A stretch of 64,000 nucleotides of DNA, taken from the NCBI RefSeq assembly GCF_001263205.1, contig NZ_CP012333.1, positions 11,513,501 through 11,577,500 on the forward strand. The letters are read 5' to 3'. The position numbers were made by a program, and so were the translations under genes. The notes below the pieces were generated by a model. It had not been told where the DNA came from. It saw only the letters and a program-made list of their open reading frames with translations, and made no database searches. Shown here piece after piece: positions 35,151 to 44,078 of this stretch. Source of the DNA: Labilithrix luteola. Its GTDB lineage: Bacteria > Myxococcota_A > Polyangia > Polyangiales > Polyangiaceae. How positions within the stretch are numbered: position 1 is the stretch's first letter; every line of letters begins with the position of its first letter.

Positions 35151-36086
35151 TCACGGCTCCCTCAGCGTAGTCGAGAGGTTCGGCGATGCTGGGGCGCGCG
35201 CAGCGCGCAGGAAGTCGATGAGCGCACGCAGCTTCGGCGCCACGCGGCGCCGGCTCGGGTAGAACAGCCGGAAGGAATCGAGCGGCGGGCTCCAGCTCGC
35301 GAGCACTCGTACGAGCTTTCCCTCCTCGAGGAAGCGCTCGACATAGCCGTTGATGGTGTACGTCACGCCGAGGCCGTCGAGGGCCGCCTGGAGCAATGCA
35401 GCCGAGTCGTTGAAGACGAGCCGGGGCTCGAAACGCAGCAGGTAGCGCTCCTTGCCCTTTTCGAACTCCCATGGCTCGACGGGCCCCGACGGCGGGTGTC
35501 GGAAACCGATGCACTCGTGCTCTTTCAGATCGCGCGGATGCTTGGGGGTGCCACGTTTACGAAAGTAGGCGGGCGTCGCGAGGACGTGCGCCGTTAGGCG
35601 AGGCCCAACGTCGATGCCGACCATGTCCTGCGCGACCACGTGCCCGAAGCGGATGCCTGCGTCGAACCCCTCACGCACGACGTCCGAGACGCCGGAGTCG
35701 ATGAAGATCTCGAGCGAGATCTCCGGATACGCGGCGATGAAGCGCCCGAGGATGGGCTGCAGCACCATGAGGTACGCGCCGCGCAGGACGTTGAGGCGAA
35801 GTGTGCCACGCGGCTTCTGGCTCAGGTCGCTGACCGCCTCATTCGCGGCCTCGAGCGCCTCCAGCGCAGATGACGCACTCGCAAGATAGCGCGAGCCCGC
35901 CTCGGTGAGCGAGACGCTGCGGGTCGTGCGGTGAAGGAGCGCCGCCCCGAGTCGCTGCTCCAGCTGGCGGACGGCCTGGCTCACCGCCGAGGGAGAGACG
36001 CCGAGCCGGCGCGCGGCGGCCGAGAACGAGCCCAGCTCCGCGACCAAAAGAAACTGTTCGACGCCGTCGAGTCTCGGGATGCTCAC
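35151..36086 (-). CDS. LysR-family transcriptional regulator
   Basis: 311 residues from GTG 36086. The winged HTH is at ~8-66 (FLLVAELGSFSAAARRLGVS, PSAVSQAVRQLEQRLGAALL). The effector domain at ~92-300 (GTLRLNVLRGAYLMVLQPIL, GIRFGHVVAQDMVGI) resembles the CrgA/AaeR-like subgroup. Divergent from an SDR gene, with an inverted repeat TTC-N9-GAA in the gap. It probably controls that SDR and itself; the inducer is unknown. It converges with the FAD monooxygenase (16 bp gap). Confidence 0.9.
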   Translation of the reverse strand: MSIPRLDGVEQFLLVAELGSFSAAARRLGVSPSAVSQAVRQLEQRLGAALLHRTTRSVSLTEAGSRYLASASSALEALEAANEAVSDLSQKPRGTLRLNVLRGAYLMVLQPILGRFIAAYPEISLEIFIDSGVSDVVREGFDAGIRFGHVVAQDMVGIDVGPRLTAHVLATPAYFRKRGTPKHPRDLKEHECIGFRHPPSGPVEPWEFEKGKERYLLRFEPRLVFNDSAALLQAALDGLGVTYTINGYVERFLEEGKLVRVLASWSPPLDSFRLFYPSRRRVAPKLRALIDFLRAARAPASPNLSTTLREP

Positions 36087-36101
36087 GATTGTGAAGGTAA
36101 T

Positions 36102-36120
36102 GCTTCAAAGTGATCGAAGC
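36102..36120. promoter_or_regulatory. Candidate LysR box
   Basis: GCTTC (36102-36106) and GAAGC (36116-36120) with a 9-nt spacer, 16 bp upstream of the LysR start and 75 bp upstream of the SDR start. The size and dyad fit LysR-type sites. Confidence 0.5.
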
Positions 36121-36194
36121 GACGTCGCTGTTCTCTTCGCATGCCCTGCGGCGCATGAATGGTCTGCCTCCAACCACCACGAGGAACACGGACC

Positions 36195-37049
36195 ATGAGC
36201 AAGCTGAACAACGCAGTCATCGTCGTCACGGGCGTGAGCACCGGGCTCGGGCGCGCTTTCGCCGAGGCGGCGCTCGCCGAGGGGCACCAGGTCATCGGCA
36301 CCGTGCGCAGCGAAGAGGCAAGAGCCGCCTTCGAGGCCCTCCTGCCCGGCCGCGCGCACGGGCGCATCCTGGAGATGACCGACATCGACGCCATCGCTCC
36401 GTTCGCATCCGGCGTGCAGCGCGACTTCGAACGCATCGACGTGCTGGTGAACAACGCGGGCTACGGTCACGAGGGCGCCGTCGAGGAGTCGCCACTCTCG
36501 GAGCTTCGTCACCAGATGGAGGTCAACTTCTTCGGCACCGTCGCCCTCACGCAAGCCGTACTGCCGCTGATGCGTGCGCGGAGGAAAGGCCACATCCTCA
36601 CCGTCACGTCGATGGGCGGCATCGTCACGCTCCCCGGCATCGCCTTCTACCACGCGAGCAAGTTCGCGCTGGAGGGGCTCTTCGAGTCGCTGGGCAAGGA
36701 GGTGCGCGACTTCGGCATCAAGGTGACGAGCATCGAGCCGGGCGGCTTCCGTACGGACTGGGCGGGCCGATCGATGGTGCGCTCGGAACGACACATCGAG
36801 GCCTACGACGCGGTGATGGCCCCCATCCGCGCCACGAGACGCGCGAGGCACGGAAACCAGATCGGCGATCCGGCGAAGGCCGGGCAGGCCATGCTCTCCA
36901 TCCTCGGCGAGGAAAACCCGCCCGCGCACCTCGTCCTAGGCACGGACGCGCTGGCACTCGTGCGCGAGAAGCTCACCTCGCTCGAGAAGGAGTTGAAGAC
37001 GTGGGAGGCGCTGAGCGCATCGACCGACGTCGATCGGAAGGGGCCATGA
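36195..37049 (+). CDS. Short-chain dehydrogenase/reductase, LysR-linked
   Basis: 284 residues from ATG 36195 (GAGGA upstream). Classical SDR: cofactor motif TGVSTGLGRAFAEAAL, NNAGYGHEGAV, catalytic Ser in VTSMGGIVTLPG, and Tyr-x-x-x-Lys in FYHASKFALEG. IEPGGFRTDW follows. Length and motifs put it with the 270-300-residue oxidoreductases that act on steroid- or retinol-like alcohols; the substrate is unknown. The sequence is related to the two other SDRs in this stretch (41319 and 44497), suggesting duplication. Confidence 0.92.
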   Translation: MSKLNNAVIVVTGVSTGLGRAFAEAALAEGHQVIGTVRSEEARAAFEALLPGRAHGRILEMTDIDAIAPFASGVQRDFERIDVLVNNAGYGHEGAVEESPLSELRHQMEVNFFGTVALTQAVLPLMRARRKGHILTVTSMGGIVTLPGIAFYHASKFALEGLFESLGKEVRDFGIKVTSIEPGGFRTDWAGRSMVRSERHIEAYDAVMAPIRATRRARHGNQIGDPAKAGQAMLSILGEENPPAHLVLGTDALALVREKLTSLEKELKTWEALSASTDVDRKGP

Positions 37050-37101
37050 AACTCACCCCTTCCACCTCTCGTTCGTCAGCGCCGTCAGGTACTCCGCAAC
37101 T

Positions 37102-37707
37102 CTAGGCGGAACGCTTACTGCTTCCTTCAGCCTCGGCTTGCTTTCCTTTTCCGACGACCGCTTCGAGCTGGCGGCGTGCTGCGTTCAGATGAAACGTCAG
37201 GCTCCGATCCTTCGGGTCGCGGATCCATTGCTCGAAGCCAACCTTGCCGATGGCGAGCCCGGCTTCGGTCGCGAGGGTCGCCGCAGCGCTGGAGGTGCCG
37301 CGTTGCTTCAAGAGATCGACGATGGCCGCAGCGAGAGTCGTGAGCTTGATGAGCTCGCGCTCTTGTAGCTCCGGATGCGAGGCGATGAGCGCGTTGCGCT
37401 TACGAGCGAAAGCGCGGCGCCGCTCGAAGAAGTCGCTCGTCGAGGCCCAGGCGTCCACCACGGCGTCGAGGGGCGCAATCGACTTCGGGGCGCTGCGCAC
37501 GGCGTCGACGATGGTCTTCTGAAACTCGTGCGAGCCGCCGAACAGCACCTCGCGCTTGTCGGTGAAGTAGCGAAAGAAGGTGCGCTCCGTGAGGCCCGCG
37601 CGTGCGGCGATGTCTTGGACGGTCGTCTGGCCATAGCCGCGCTCGGCGAAGAGCTCCATCGCCGCCTCGGTGAGTCGTTCGCTCGTGTTTGGTTCCCAGC
37701 GCGCCAT
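37102..37707 (-). CDS. TetR-family repressor, divergent from NAD-epimerase-like gene
   Basis: 201 residues from ATG 37707. HTH at ~8-55 (LTEAAMELFAERGYGQTTVQ, AARAGLTERTFFRYFTDKRE). The C-terminal domain is typical of TetR regulators of oxidoreductases (FEQWIRDPKDRSLTFHLNAA). It faces the epimerase-like gene across 102 bp that contain three copies of the same half-site (see 37731-37792). It converges with the SDR gene. Confidence 0.9.
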   Translation of the reverse strand: MARWEPNTSERLTEAAMELFAERGYGQTTVQDIAARAGLTERTFFRYFTDKREVLFGGSHEFQKTIVDAVRSAPKSIAPLDAVVDAWASTSDFFERRRAFARKRNALIASHPELQERELIKLTTLAAAIVDLLKQRGTSSAAATLATEAGLAIGKVGFEQWIRDPKDRSLTFHLNAARRQLEAVVGKGKQAEAEGSSKRSA

Positions 37708-37730
37708 CCGCTCGGAACTATAGCCGACTT

Positions 37731-37792
37731 CAGGAACTGTCGTCGTGATTGCAGGAACTGACATCACGTGGTACCAGTCATGTCAGTTTCTG
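37731..37792. promoter_or_regulatory. Operator cluster with three CAGGAACTG-type half-sites
   Basis: CAGGAACTGACAT (37752-37764) and ATGTCAGTTTCTG (37780-37792) are inverted repeats with one mismatch. A further direct copy, CAGGAACTG, lies at 37731-37739. They sit between the divergent TetR and epimerase genes, with the last half-site 5 nt before the epimerase SD AGGAGG (37798-37803). Confidence 0.75.
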
Positions 37793-37809
37793 CCATCAGG
37801 AGGCCAACC

Positions 37810-38730
37810 ATGCGCGTTTTCGTCACCGGAGCGAGTGGTCACATCGGTTCTGCGGTCGTCGTCGACCTGCTCGAAGCTGGGCACAAGGTGGTGGGCCTGG
37901 CGCGATCCGAGCCGTCGGCGGAGAAGATCAAAGCGGCGGGCGCCGAGGTCGTTCGTGGCGACCTCGACGACATCGACGGGCTGCGCGCCGCCGCCAAGGC
38001 CAGCGACGGCGTCATCCACCTCGGCTACAAGCACGACCTCGCCTTCGGCGGCACGCCCGACGGGTTCGTGAAGGCCGCGCAGCACGATGACCGCGTCGTC
38101 CAAGCGATCGGCGAGGTGCTCGTGGGCACGAACAAGCCGTTCGTGAACACGTCGGGGACCGCGCAGCTCGCGCTCATCGGCCGGCTCACCCGCACGGGCA
38201 CCGAAGAAGACGTCCTTCCGGGCGGCCCGCGCGTCGACGCCGAGAACAGCACCATCGCCCTCGCTCAGCGCGGAGTGCGCTCATCCGTCGTCCGATTGCC
38301 GCCCACCGTGCACAGCTCGCTCGACCACTACGGCTTCGTGCCGATGTTCGTCGCGGCCGCGCGCAAGAACGGCTTCGCCGTCTACGTCGGTGACGGCGCC
38401 AACGTCTGGCCCGCCGTGCACACGCTCGACGCCGCGCGCTTGTACCGCCTCGCACTCGAATCAGCCCCCGCGGGCACGCGCCTCCACGCCGTCGCCGACG
38501 AGGGAGTGCCCTTCCGCGCGATCATCGAAGCCATCGCCAAGGGCGTGGGCGTGCCCGCGAAGAGCGTCACCGCCGAGGAGGCATCGACGTTCCTCGGCCC
38601 CCTCGCCCACTTCGCCCCGGTCAACAACCCCACCTCGAGCACACGCACGCGAGCCCTCCTCGCCTGGCAGCCCACGCACGCCGACCTCCTCACCGATCTC
38701 GCCGAGGGCCACTACTTCAAGGAGCGCTAG
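37810..38730 (+). CDS. NAD(P)-dependent epimerase/dehydratase-like (extended SDR)
   Basis: 306 residues from ATG 37810, with AGGAGG 6 nt upstream. Extended SDR with the N-terminal motif VTGASGHIGSAVVVDLLEAG and a second Asp-rich loop (VVRGDLDDIDGL). The catalytic Tyr-x-x-x-Lys of true epimerases is not obvious, which is usual for NmrA- or atypical-SDR-like members that act as reductases or redox sensors. C-terminal residues include EGVPFRAIIEAIAKGVGVP. Controlled by the divergent TetR. Its TAG overlaps the convergent LysR stop by sharing CTAG at 38727-38730. Confidence 0.88.
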   Translation: MRVFVTGASGHIGSAVVVDLLEAGHKVVGLARSEPSAEKIKAAGAEVVRGDLDDIDGLRAAAKASDGVIHLGYKHDLAFGGTPDGFVKAAQHDDRVVQAIGEVLVGTNKPFVNTSGTAQLALIGRLTRTGTEEDVLPGGPRVDAENSTIALAQRGVRSSVVRLPPTVHSSLDHYGFVPMFVAAARKNGFAVYVGDGANVWPAVHTLDAARLYRLALESAPAGTRLHAVADEGVPFRAIIEAIAKGVGVPAKSVTAEEASTFLGPLAHFAPVNNPTSSTRTRALLAWQPTHADLLTDLAEGHYFKER

Positions 38731-39722
38731 TACGTGCGCGCTCGGCGAAGCGGATGGCGGGCAGTTCCTCGCTTGCCGGAGCGCGCCGCGCTCGACGAAC
38801 CAGGCAGGGCAGCGGCGACTTGCGCGATCTCCCCGCGAAGGAAGGCGTGCGCGGGATCGGAATCGTGTCGATCGTGCCAGAACATCGTCATCTCGAAGCC
38901 GGGGATTTCCACCGGAGGCTCGAACGTCGCCAGGCGGAGCTGTCGCGTCAGCGCAGTCGCGAGGCGTGCGGGGAGGATCATCACAAGGTCCGTTGTCGCG
39001 ACCACGTGAGGAGCAGCCAGGAAGCTCGGCGTCGTGAAGGCAATGTGCCGCTCAAGCCCCCGCTCTCGGAGCGCGTCATCGATCCTCCCTCCGCCAGGTT
39101 GCCCGCGCGGCGCAACCAGGGCGTGCTTCGCGCTCGCGAACCGCTCGAGCGTCACCCGCCCTCGCGTCAACGGGTGCCCGTGCCGCACAATCCCTACGAA
39201 GCGCTCGTCCCATAGCTTCTGCATGTGGAAGCCCTCGGTCTGCTCCCCCGTGTGCGGCGGCTGGATGAGCAAGTCGAGCTCGCCGTGTTCGAGCGCGAGC
39301 GCAGGCTCGGTCGCGGTGGCACGCGCGAAGATGTCGACTCCCGGAGCCACCTCCACGAGGCGCTCGATGAGCGTGGGAATCACCAGGTACTCGACGTAAT
39401 CGCTCGGTCGAACGTGGAATGTGCGTTTGACGGTCTTCGGATCGAATGGCGTGTGCGCGAAGAACGTCTCTTCGAGCGCATCCAAGGACGTGCGCACGGA
39501 TGCGGCCATCGCCTCGGCGCGCGCCGTCGGCACGAGCCCCGTTCGCGTCCGCACGAAGAGCGGATCTTTCACCACCTCACGGAGGCGCCCTAGCGCGTGG
39601 CTCGTCGCCGACTGGCTTAGCCCGAGCCGCCGGGCCGCGCGCGACACGCTTCGCTCATCGAGGAGCGCACGCAGCACCACGGCGAGGTTCAGGTCGATCG
39701 ACGAGATATGCACCATGTGCAT
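38727..39722 (-). CDS. LysR-family transcriptional regulator (NodD/SyrM-like)
   Basis: 331 residues from ATG 39722. The opening IDLNLAVVLRALLDERSVSR and AARRLGLSQSATSHALGRL typify the NodD-like LysR subgroup. The effector domain spans ~95-305 (FHVRPSDYVEYLVIPTLIER). It is divergent from the NTF2-like gene at 39841. A palindrome ATGCAC-CAT-GTGCAT (39708-39722) covers its start codon, and a second dyad lies at 39733-39751, so autoregulation is likely. Confidence 0.88.
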   Translation of the reverse strand: MHMVHISSIDLNLAVVLRALLDERSVSRAARRLGLSQSATSHALGRLREVVKDPLFVRTRTGLVPTARAEAMAASVRTSLDALEETFFAHTPFDPKTVKRTFHVRPSDYVEYLVIPTLIERLVEVAPGVDIFARATATEPALALEHGELDLLIQPPHTGEQTEGFHMQKLWDERFVGIVRHGHPLTRGRVTLERFASAKHALVAPRGQPGGGRIDDALRERGLERHIAFTTPSFLAAPHVVATTDLVMILPARLATALTRQLRLATFEPPVEIPGFEMTMFWHDRHDSDPAHAFLRGEIAQVAAALPGSSSAARSGKRGTARHPLRRARTY

Positions 39723-39732
39723 ATAGGCCCTG

Positions 39733-39751
39733 CTGTCGTTGCATTCGACAG
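39733..39751. promoter_or_regulatory. Candidate LysR operator
   Basis: CTGTCG (39733-39738) and CGACAG (39746-39751), a perfect 6-bp dyad with 7-nt spacer, 11 bp upstream of the LysR start in the divergent promoter region. Confidence 0.55.
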
Positions 39752-39840
39752 ATATCTCGGCGAGATGCATGTTGGTCGGCGGATCGCCACCGGACGCGGT
39801 CTTCGCGCCCGCTCATCTGCCCATGAAGACCAGGAGAAAC

Positions 39841-40272
39841 ATGCCAGGCCAAACATATGCCGAGTTCGAGTCGATCGCGCCCTACTTCGACCTCGCGCGA
39901 GGGGCGCTTGGCGACCTCGTCGACGGAGAACACTTCTTCGACGTCGTCGACGAGAACACCATCTATGAAGTCCTCTACGACCTGGGATGGCCGCGGATCA
40001 TCCGCGGGCGCACCGCGCTCATGGCTGCGTTCCGTGGTTACGCCAAGAGCATCGCGCTTCACGCCGCCGACCACCTCGTCACGCACAAGGCGGACGATGG
40101 ACGTGTCGTCGTCATCGAATACGAGGTCCACGGAACGATCCTCGCAACGGGCGTCGCTTACGAGAACCGGTTCTGCTCCATCATTCGTCTCGAGAACCGC
40201 CGGATCGCCCACTGGCGCGACTACATGGACTCGCACGCCGCGTGGAACGCGTTGAACGCCCGAGGCCACTAG
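39841..40272 (+). CDS. NTF2-like/SnoaL-like protein, copy 1
   Basis: 143 residues from ATG 39841, with AGGAG 4 nt upstream. It has the cone-shaped alpha+beta barrel signature of SnoaL-like or nuclear transport factor 2-like proteins: helix DLVDGEHFFDVVDENTIYEV, RTALMAAFRGYAKSI, then strands VIEYEVHGTILATG and RIAHWRDYMDSHAAW. Family members include polyketide cyclases, dehydratases and small-molecule binding proteins; no catalytic role can be assigned here. Probably the target of the divergent LysR. Confidence 0.82.
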   Translation: MPGQTYAEFESIAPYFDLARGALGDLVDGEHFFDVVDENTIYEVLYDLGWPRIIRGRTALMAAFRGYAKSIALHAADHLVTHKADDGRVVVIEYEVHGTILATGVAYENRFCSIIRLENRRIAHWRDYMDSHAAWNALNARGH

Positions 40273-40324
40273 CTCGGAGCTCGTCGAAGGGCGCCTGGGG
40301 CCGCTGTTCGGCTATACTCCCATC

Positions 40325-41242
40325 GTGACCACACGGCCTACGCGCACTCGACGAATCGCGAACATCCGGGCGCGCGCCCTGGTCGGGGTCCTTCTCATCG
40401 CCACGAGCGCCGGCTGCGGTTTGCTCGCGCCCCTGCACGATCTCGGTCCGGACGCGGGGACCGACGAGCCGAACACGACGGACACCAACGAGGCAAGCGC
40501 GGAGGACGAGGCCGAGCCACCGGACTCCACGACCGACAACCTCGATGCGGGGTCGAGCGAGGACGCCAGAGACGCGGCCAAGGATCAGGATGTGAGCGTG
40601 CCGCGCTTCTGCGAGAAGTACTTCGGAAAGTCGCTCTACTGCGAGGACTTCGACGAAGACGGCGTCGGCACCACCTGGACTACCTCCGAAGGTGTGGGAG
40701 CGACGCTCGACGTCGACGTCGATCCGGCCGCATCGCCGTCGCGGGCGCTCCACATCCTCGCCGGCACGACCAGCTCCCTGCCGAGGGCATTTTTCGGGAA
40801 GGACCTCCCGACGAATGGCCCCCCCAACGCGGTCTGTTCGTTCGACTTCTACTCGGATCTCGGAAACGGCGACCAATCGTCGGTGAGGCTCTTCACGTTC
40901 GGACTGCAAAATGCGAGCGACGTCTGGCGCATCGAGCTCGTGCTCCAGAATGGAAGCATCACCGCCAACGAGCGATCGACCTCGACGACGAAGACCCTTG
41001 CGAAGAGCCCCGACGGCAGCGTGCAGAGCCGCGGCTGGGTCCCCATCGTCCTGTCGGTCACGATGTCTCCAACTCCGCATTTCACTCTCAAGGTCGCGGA
41101 TAGGGATGTCGCCGCGACGTCCGACATCGCGCCGAACCTGACCGCCGGTGATCTCAAGACGACGCTCGGAGCCTCCTTCATCGGACGCCCGCTGAGCCCC
41201 TGGTCGCTGCGCTACGACAACTTTCTCTGCGTAGGAAAGTGA
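40325..41242 (+). CDS. Hypothetical lipoprotein with Asp/Glu-rich linker
   Basis: 305 residues from GTG 40325. Signal peptide LVGVLLIATSAGC ends in lipobox SAGC. A ~50-residue Asp/Glu/Thr/Asn linker follows (DAGTDEPNTTDTNEASAEDE). The C-terminal ~200 residues are strand-rich with a Cys pair (FCEKYFGKSLYCEDFDEDG), reminiscent of a carbohydrate- or lectin-like jelly-roll (LRYDNFLCVGK). The same kind of lipoprotein is frequent in this window. Function unknown. A GC-rich hairpin (41243-41264) follows the stop. Confidence 0.75.
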   Translation: MTTRPTRTRRIANIRARALVGVLLIATSAGCGLLAPLHDLGPDAGTDEPNTTDTNEASAEDEAEPPDSTTDNLDAGSSEDARDAAKDQDVSVPRFCEKYFGKSLYCEDFDEDGVGTTWTTSEGVGATLDVDVDPAASPSRALHILAGTTSSLPRAFFGKDLPTNGPPNAVCSFDFYSDLGNGDQSSVRLFTFGLQNASDVWRIELVLQNGSITANERSTSTTKTLAKSPDGSVQSRGWVPIVLSVTMSPTPHFTLKVADRDVAATSDIAPNLTAGDLKTTLGASFIGRPLSPWSLRYDNFLCVGK

Positions 41243-41264
41243 GCGCGGGCGCCCTCCCCCGCGC
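41243..41264 (+). terminator. Possible terminator after the lipoprotein gene
   Basis: Stem GCGCGGG (41243-41249) / CCCGCGC (41258-41264) directly overlapping the stop; no T-run follows, so factor-independent termination is uncertain. Confidence 0.4.
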
Positions 41265-41318
41265 GAAATGACGTGATCGGATTGGCGCGCGGGAAGCGAG
41301 CGGCGCAAATTACGGGGC

Positions 41319-42140
41319 ATGTCGAAGGTATGGCTCGTTACGGGATGCTCCCGCGGCCTCGGGCGCGCGCTAGCCGAAGCATTGCTCGATAGCGGCGAGA
41401 AGCTCGTCGCGACGGCGCGGTCGGCAAAGGACCTCGCGTTCTTACCAGCGAGCGAGCGACTGCGAACGCTCGCGCTCGACGTCACCGACCCGGCGGCGGC
41501 GCGTGCGGCGGTCAAAGAGGCCGTCTCCTACTTCGGACGCCTCGACGTCGTCGTGAACAACGCCGGCTTCATCCGCGCCGATTCGGTCGAAGACCAGCCC
41601 GAAGAAGAGTTTCGTCGCCAGCTCGAAATCAACTTCTTCGGCGCGTATCACCTCGCCCACGCGGCGCTGCCAACGTTGCATGCGCAGCGCTCGGGACACC
41701 TCATCTTCGTTTCCTCGATCGGCGCGCGCAAGCACACGCCTGGGCTCGGTGCGTACCAGTCGGCGAAGGCCGCGGTGGGAGCCCTGAGCGAGGTTCTGGC
41801 GAAAGAGGTGGCGCCCTTCGGAGTTCGCGTGACGTGCGTCGAGCCCGGTGGAATGCGTACCGACATGTTCGACGCCTCCATGCTCTCGGAATCGCTGAAA
41901 CCCGATTACGAGCCGACGGTCGGCACGGTGATTCGTGGCGCTTTCGGTGATCCGCAAAGAGCCACGAGCGATCCGAAAAGGGTCGCCCAAGCGATCCTCC
42001 GCGTCGCCCAAGAGCAAGAGCCGCCTGTTCGACTCTTGCTCGGCTCGGACGCGTTCAGGATGGGCACGGCCGCCCTCGCTGTACGCCTCGAAGAAGACGA
42101 GCGATGGAAGGATCTGAGTATCTCGACGGACTACCGATGA
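41319..42140 (+). CDS. Short-chain dehydrogenase/reductase, coupled to AraC gene
   Basis: 273 residues. Classical SDR: cofactor motif VTGCSRGLGRALAEALLDSG, NNAGFIRADSVE, catalytic Ser in FVSSIGARKHTPG, Tyr-x-x-x-Lys in YQSAKAAVG, then VEPGGMRTDMF. The related SDR at 36195 shares the same architecture. Its stop overlaps the AraC start (ATGA, 42137-42140), so the two are translationally coupled. Substrate unknown. Confidence 0.92.
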   Translation: MSKVWLVTGCSRGLGRALAEALLDSGEKLVATARSAKDLAFLPASERLRTLALDVTDPAAARAAVKEAVSYFGRLDVVVNNAGFIRADSVEDQPEEEFRRQLEINFFGAYHLAHAALPTLHAQRSGHLIFVSSIGARKHTPGLGAYQSAKAAVGALSEVLAKEVAPFGVRVTCVEPGGMRTDMFDASMLSESLKPDYEPTVGTVIRGAFGDPQRATSDPKRVAQAILRVAQEQEPPVRLLLGSDAFRMGTAALAVRLEEDERWKDLSISTDYR

Positions 42141-43127
42141 ACGACCTGGTCCCGATTCCGCCAGATCTCTTTGCACGCGTTGCCGCGTTTGGCGTCGATG
42201 TACTGGCAGTGATCGCACGCGCCGGGATTTCCCCGACGCAGACGACGTTTTCGACGTCCGAGCAAATGGCATTTTGGAGCGCGCTCGCCGAATTCGCTCC
42301 GAATCGGGACATTGGCGTTCAGCTCGGGGCCAACAAAACGCCCGAGCAATTGAATCTCGCCGAGCTCGCGGCGATGCATGCGCCGACGTTCGACGAATGC
42401 CTGAAACGCCTCGCGCGCTACAAGCGGCTCGTTTGTGCAGAAGAAGTCGTCATCACGCGCGACGGAGACGACATACGAATTGGCTTCCACTGGATTCGCG
42501 CATCAGAACCAATTCCCCATTTGCTCATCGAATGCGTCTTCGCGGCGCTCGCCAAGCTCGTCCAGAATGCGAGCAACGAGCGCCTCGTACCCCGCCGCAT
42601 CGAGCTGTCACGTCGTCGCCTAAGCCGCGTCGAGCCTCGACTCCTGAAGGATCACTTCGGCTGCTCCATCGAGTTCGACGCGGCCAACGATCGGATGGTG
42701 CTCGCAGCGTCCGATCTCGCGAGGCAGTTCCGCCCGCAAAATGCCGAGCGCTACGCCCGCCTCTTCCCCACGCTCGAAGCCGGCATCGCAAAGCGCGCGC
42801 TCACGTTCACCGACGAAGTCCAGCGTCATGCGCAAGCGGATGGTCGGCGAACCGATCACGATCGCGCGTATCGCGCGTGATCTCGCCCTCACACCACGCA
42901 CGCTGCAGCGTCATCTGGTGAAGGAGGGCACCGGCTACCAGCCGCTCCTCGACGACGTCCGCCGCACCACGGCCCAACGCCTCCTCACCGCCACCGACCT
43001 CGGTGACGCCGAAATCGCCTTTCTCCTCGGCTTCGCGGAGCTCAACTCCTTCACGCGAGCCTTTCGCGGTTGGGAAGGCACGACACCGCGCCTGTGGCGC
43101 GCACGACTTCTGCCGCGCAGCGCTTAG
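42137..43127 (+). pseudogene. AraC-family regulator split by a one-base frameshift
   Basis: About 329 codons in two frames. The first part (42137-~42830) matches the AraC arabinose-binding-type N-domain (Arabinose_bd): FARVAAFGVDVLAVIARAG, LARYKRLVCAEEVV. Near 42828 the frame breaks after FTDEVQRH. The HTH domain continues one frame over: MRKRMVGEPITIARIARDLA, LTPRTLQRHLVKEGTGYQPL, IAFLLGFAELNSFTRAF, ending at TAG 43125-43127. Deleting one base near CGTCATGCGC would restore the gene. No homopolymer is present, so this may be a real mutation. Its start is coupled to the SDR stop. The stop overlaps the convergent LysR. Confidence 0.85.
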
Positions 43128-43999
43128 GCAAGGCGCTTGGGCTTCTTCGCTCCGAGTCGGTCCGCGAGCGCGTCGATGAACACGCGCACGCGGGGCAGCG
43201 TACTGGTCGTGAGCGCGTGGATTGGCGTCGGCGCCGTGGCCCAGTGCGGGAGCACGCGGACGAGCCCGCCGAGCTGCGTCTCCGGCAAAATGGCCAAGCA
43301 GGCTCCGGCGAGCGCCGCGCTGCGAATCGCGCGGAGATCATCGACGCGAAGGCGTCCCTGCTTGTCGAGCGCCACACGGACCTTCCGACCGCTTTCGTGA
43401 TGCAGCATGAGGTCGCTCGGCGTCTTACGCGAGACAACGGCGATTGGGTGCGCGGCGAGCTCGTCGGGCGTGCGCGGCGCGGGATAATCGGGCGCGGCGC
43501 ATACGACGGAGCGGGAAGCCGCCAGCTTGTACGCGCGAAATTCGGGCGGCGCGAGCGTGAGCGCCCCGGCGCGAATCCCGACCTCGAAGCCTTCGCGCAC
43601 GAGATCGACCACGCGCCCGGTAAAGACGGCGTCGAACGCGAGCTCGGGATATCGCCGCGCGAGCCCGCCAATCACGTCGCCAATCACCTCCGCGAGCTCC
43701 GGCGGCGCCGTGACGCGAAGCACTCCGCTCGGCGCATCGCGGCTCTGCTTGGCCTCGCTCTTCGCCGCTTCGAGCGCGTCGAACGCCGCGCGCACGCCGA
43801 CGAGATAGCGTTTCCCTTCGCTCGTCAACGTGACGGAGCGCGTGGTGCGAACGAAGAGGGGCACGCCAACGTCGTCCTCGAGCGCCCGCACCGCGCGACT
43901 CACCTGCGACTGGGCGAGCCGCATCTCCCGCGCGACAGCGGAGAAGCTCGAGAGCTCGGAACACTTGAGGAACACGCGGAGGTTATCGAGCCGGTCCAC
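43124..43999 (-). CDS. LysR-family transcriptional regulator, divergent from NTF2-like gene
   Basis: 291 residues from GTG 43999, which aligns with the family start (VDRLDNLRVFLKCSELSSFS); an upstream ATG at 44020 would add seven residues. HTH: AVAREMRLAQSQVSRAVRAL. The effector domain (~85-285) is of the CrgA-like group (LRVTAPPELAEVIGDVIGGL). Likely regulates the divergent NTF2-like gene at 44079. Its TAA shares TTAG (43124-43127) with the AraC TAG. Confidence 0.88.
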   Translation of the reverse strand: MDRLDNLRVFLKCSELSSFSAVAREMRLAQSQVSRAVRALEDDVGVPLFVRTTRSVTLTSEGKRYLVGVRAAFDALEAAKSEAKQSRDAPSGVLRVTAPPELAEVIGDVIGGLARRYPELAFDAVFTGRVVDLVREGFEVGIRAGALTLAPPEFRAYKLAASRSVVCAAPDYPAPRTPDELAAHPIAVVSRKTPSDLMLHHESGRKVRVALDKQGRLRVDDLRAIRSAALAGACLAILPETQLGGLVRVLPHWATAPTPIHALTTSTLPRVRVFIDALADRLGAKKPKRLA

Positions 44000-44078
44000 G
44001 CACCTATGCTGGCATTGCATGGGTGAATTGCCAAACCGGCCTCTACTTGCATGGCTTACCGAGGGCCATGCTTTGACC

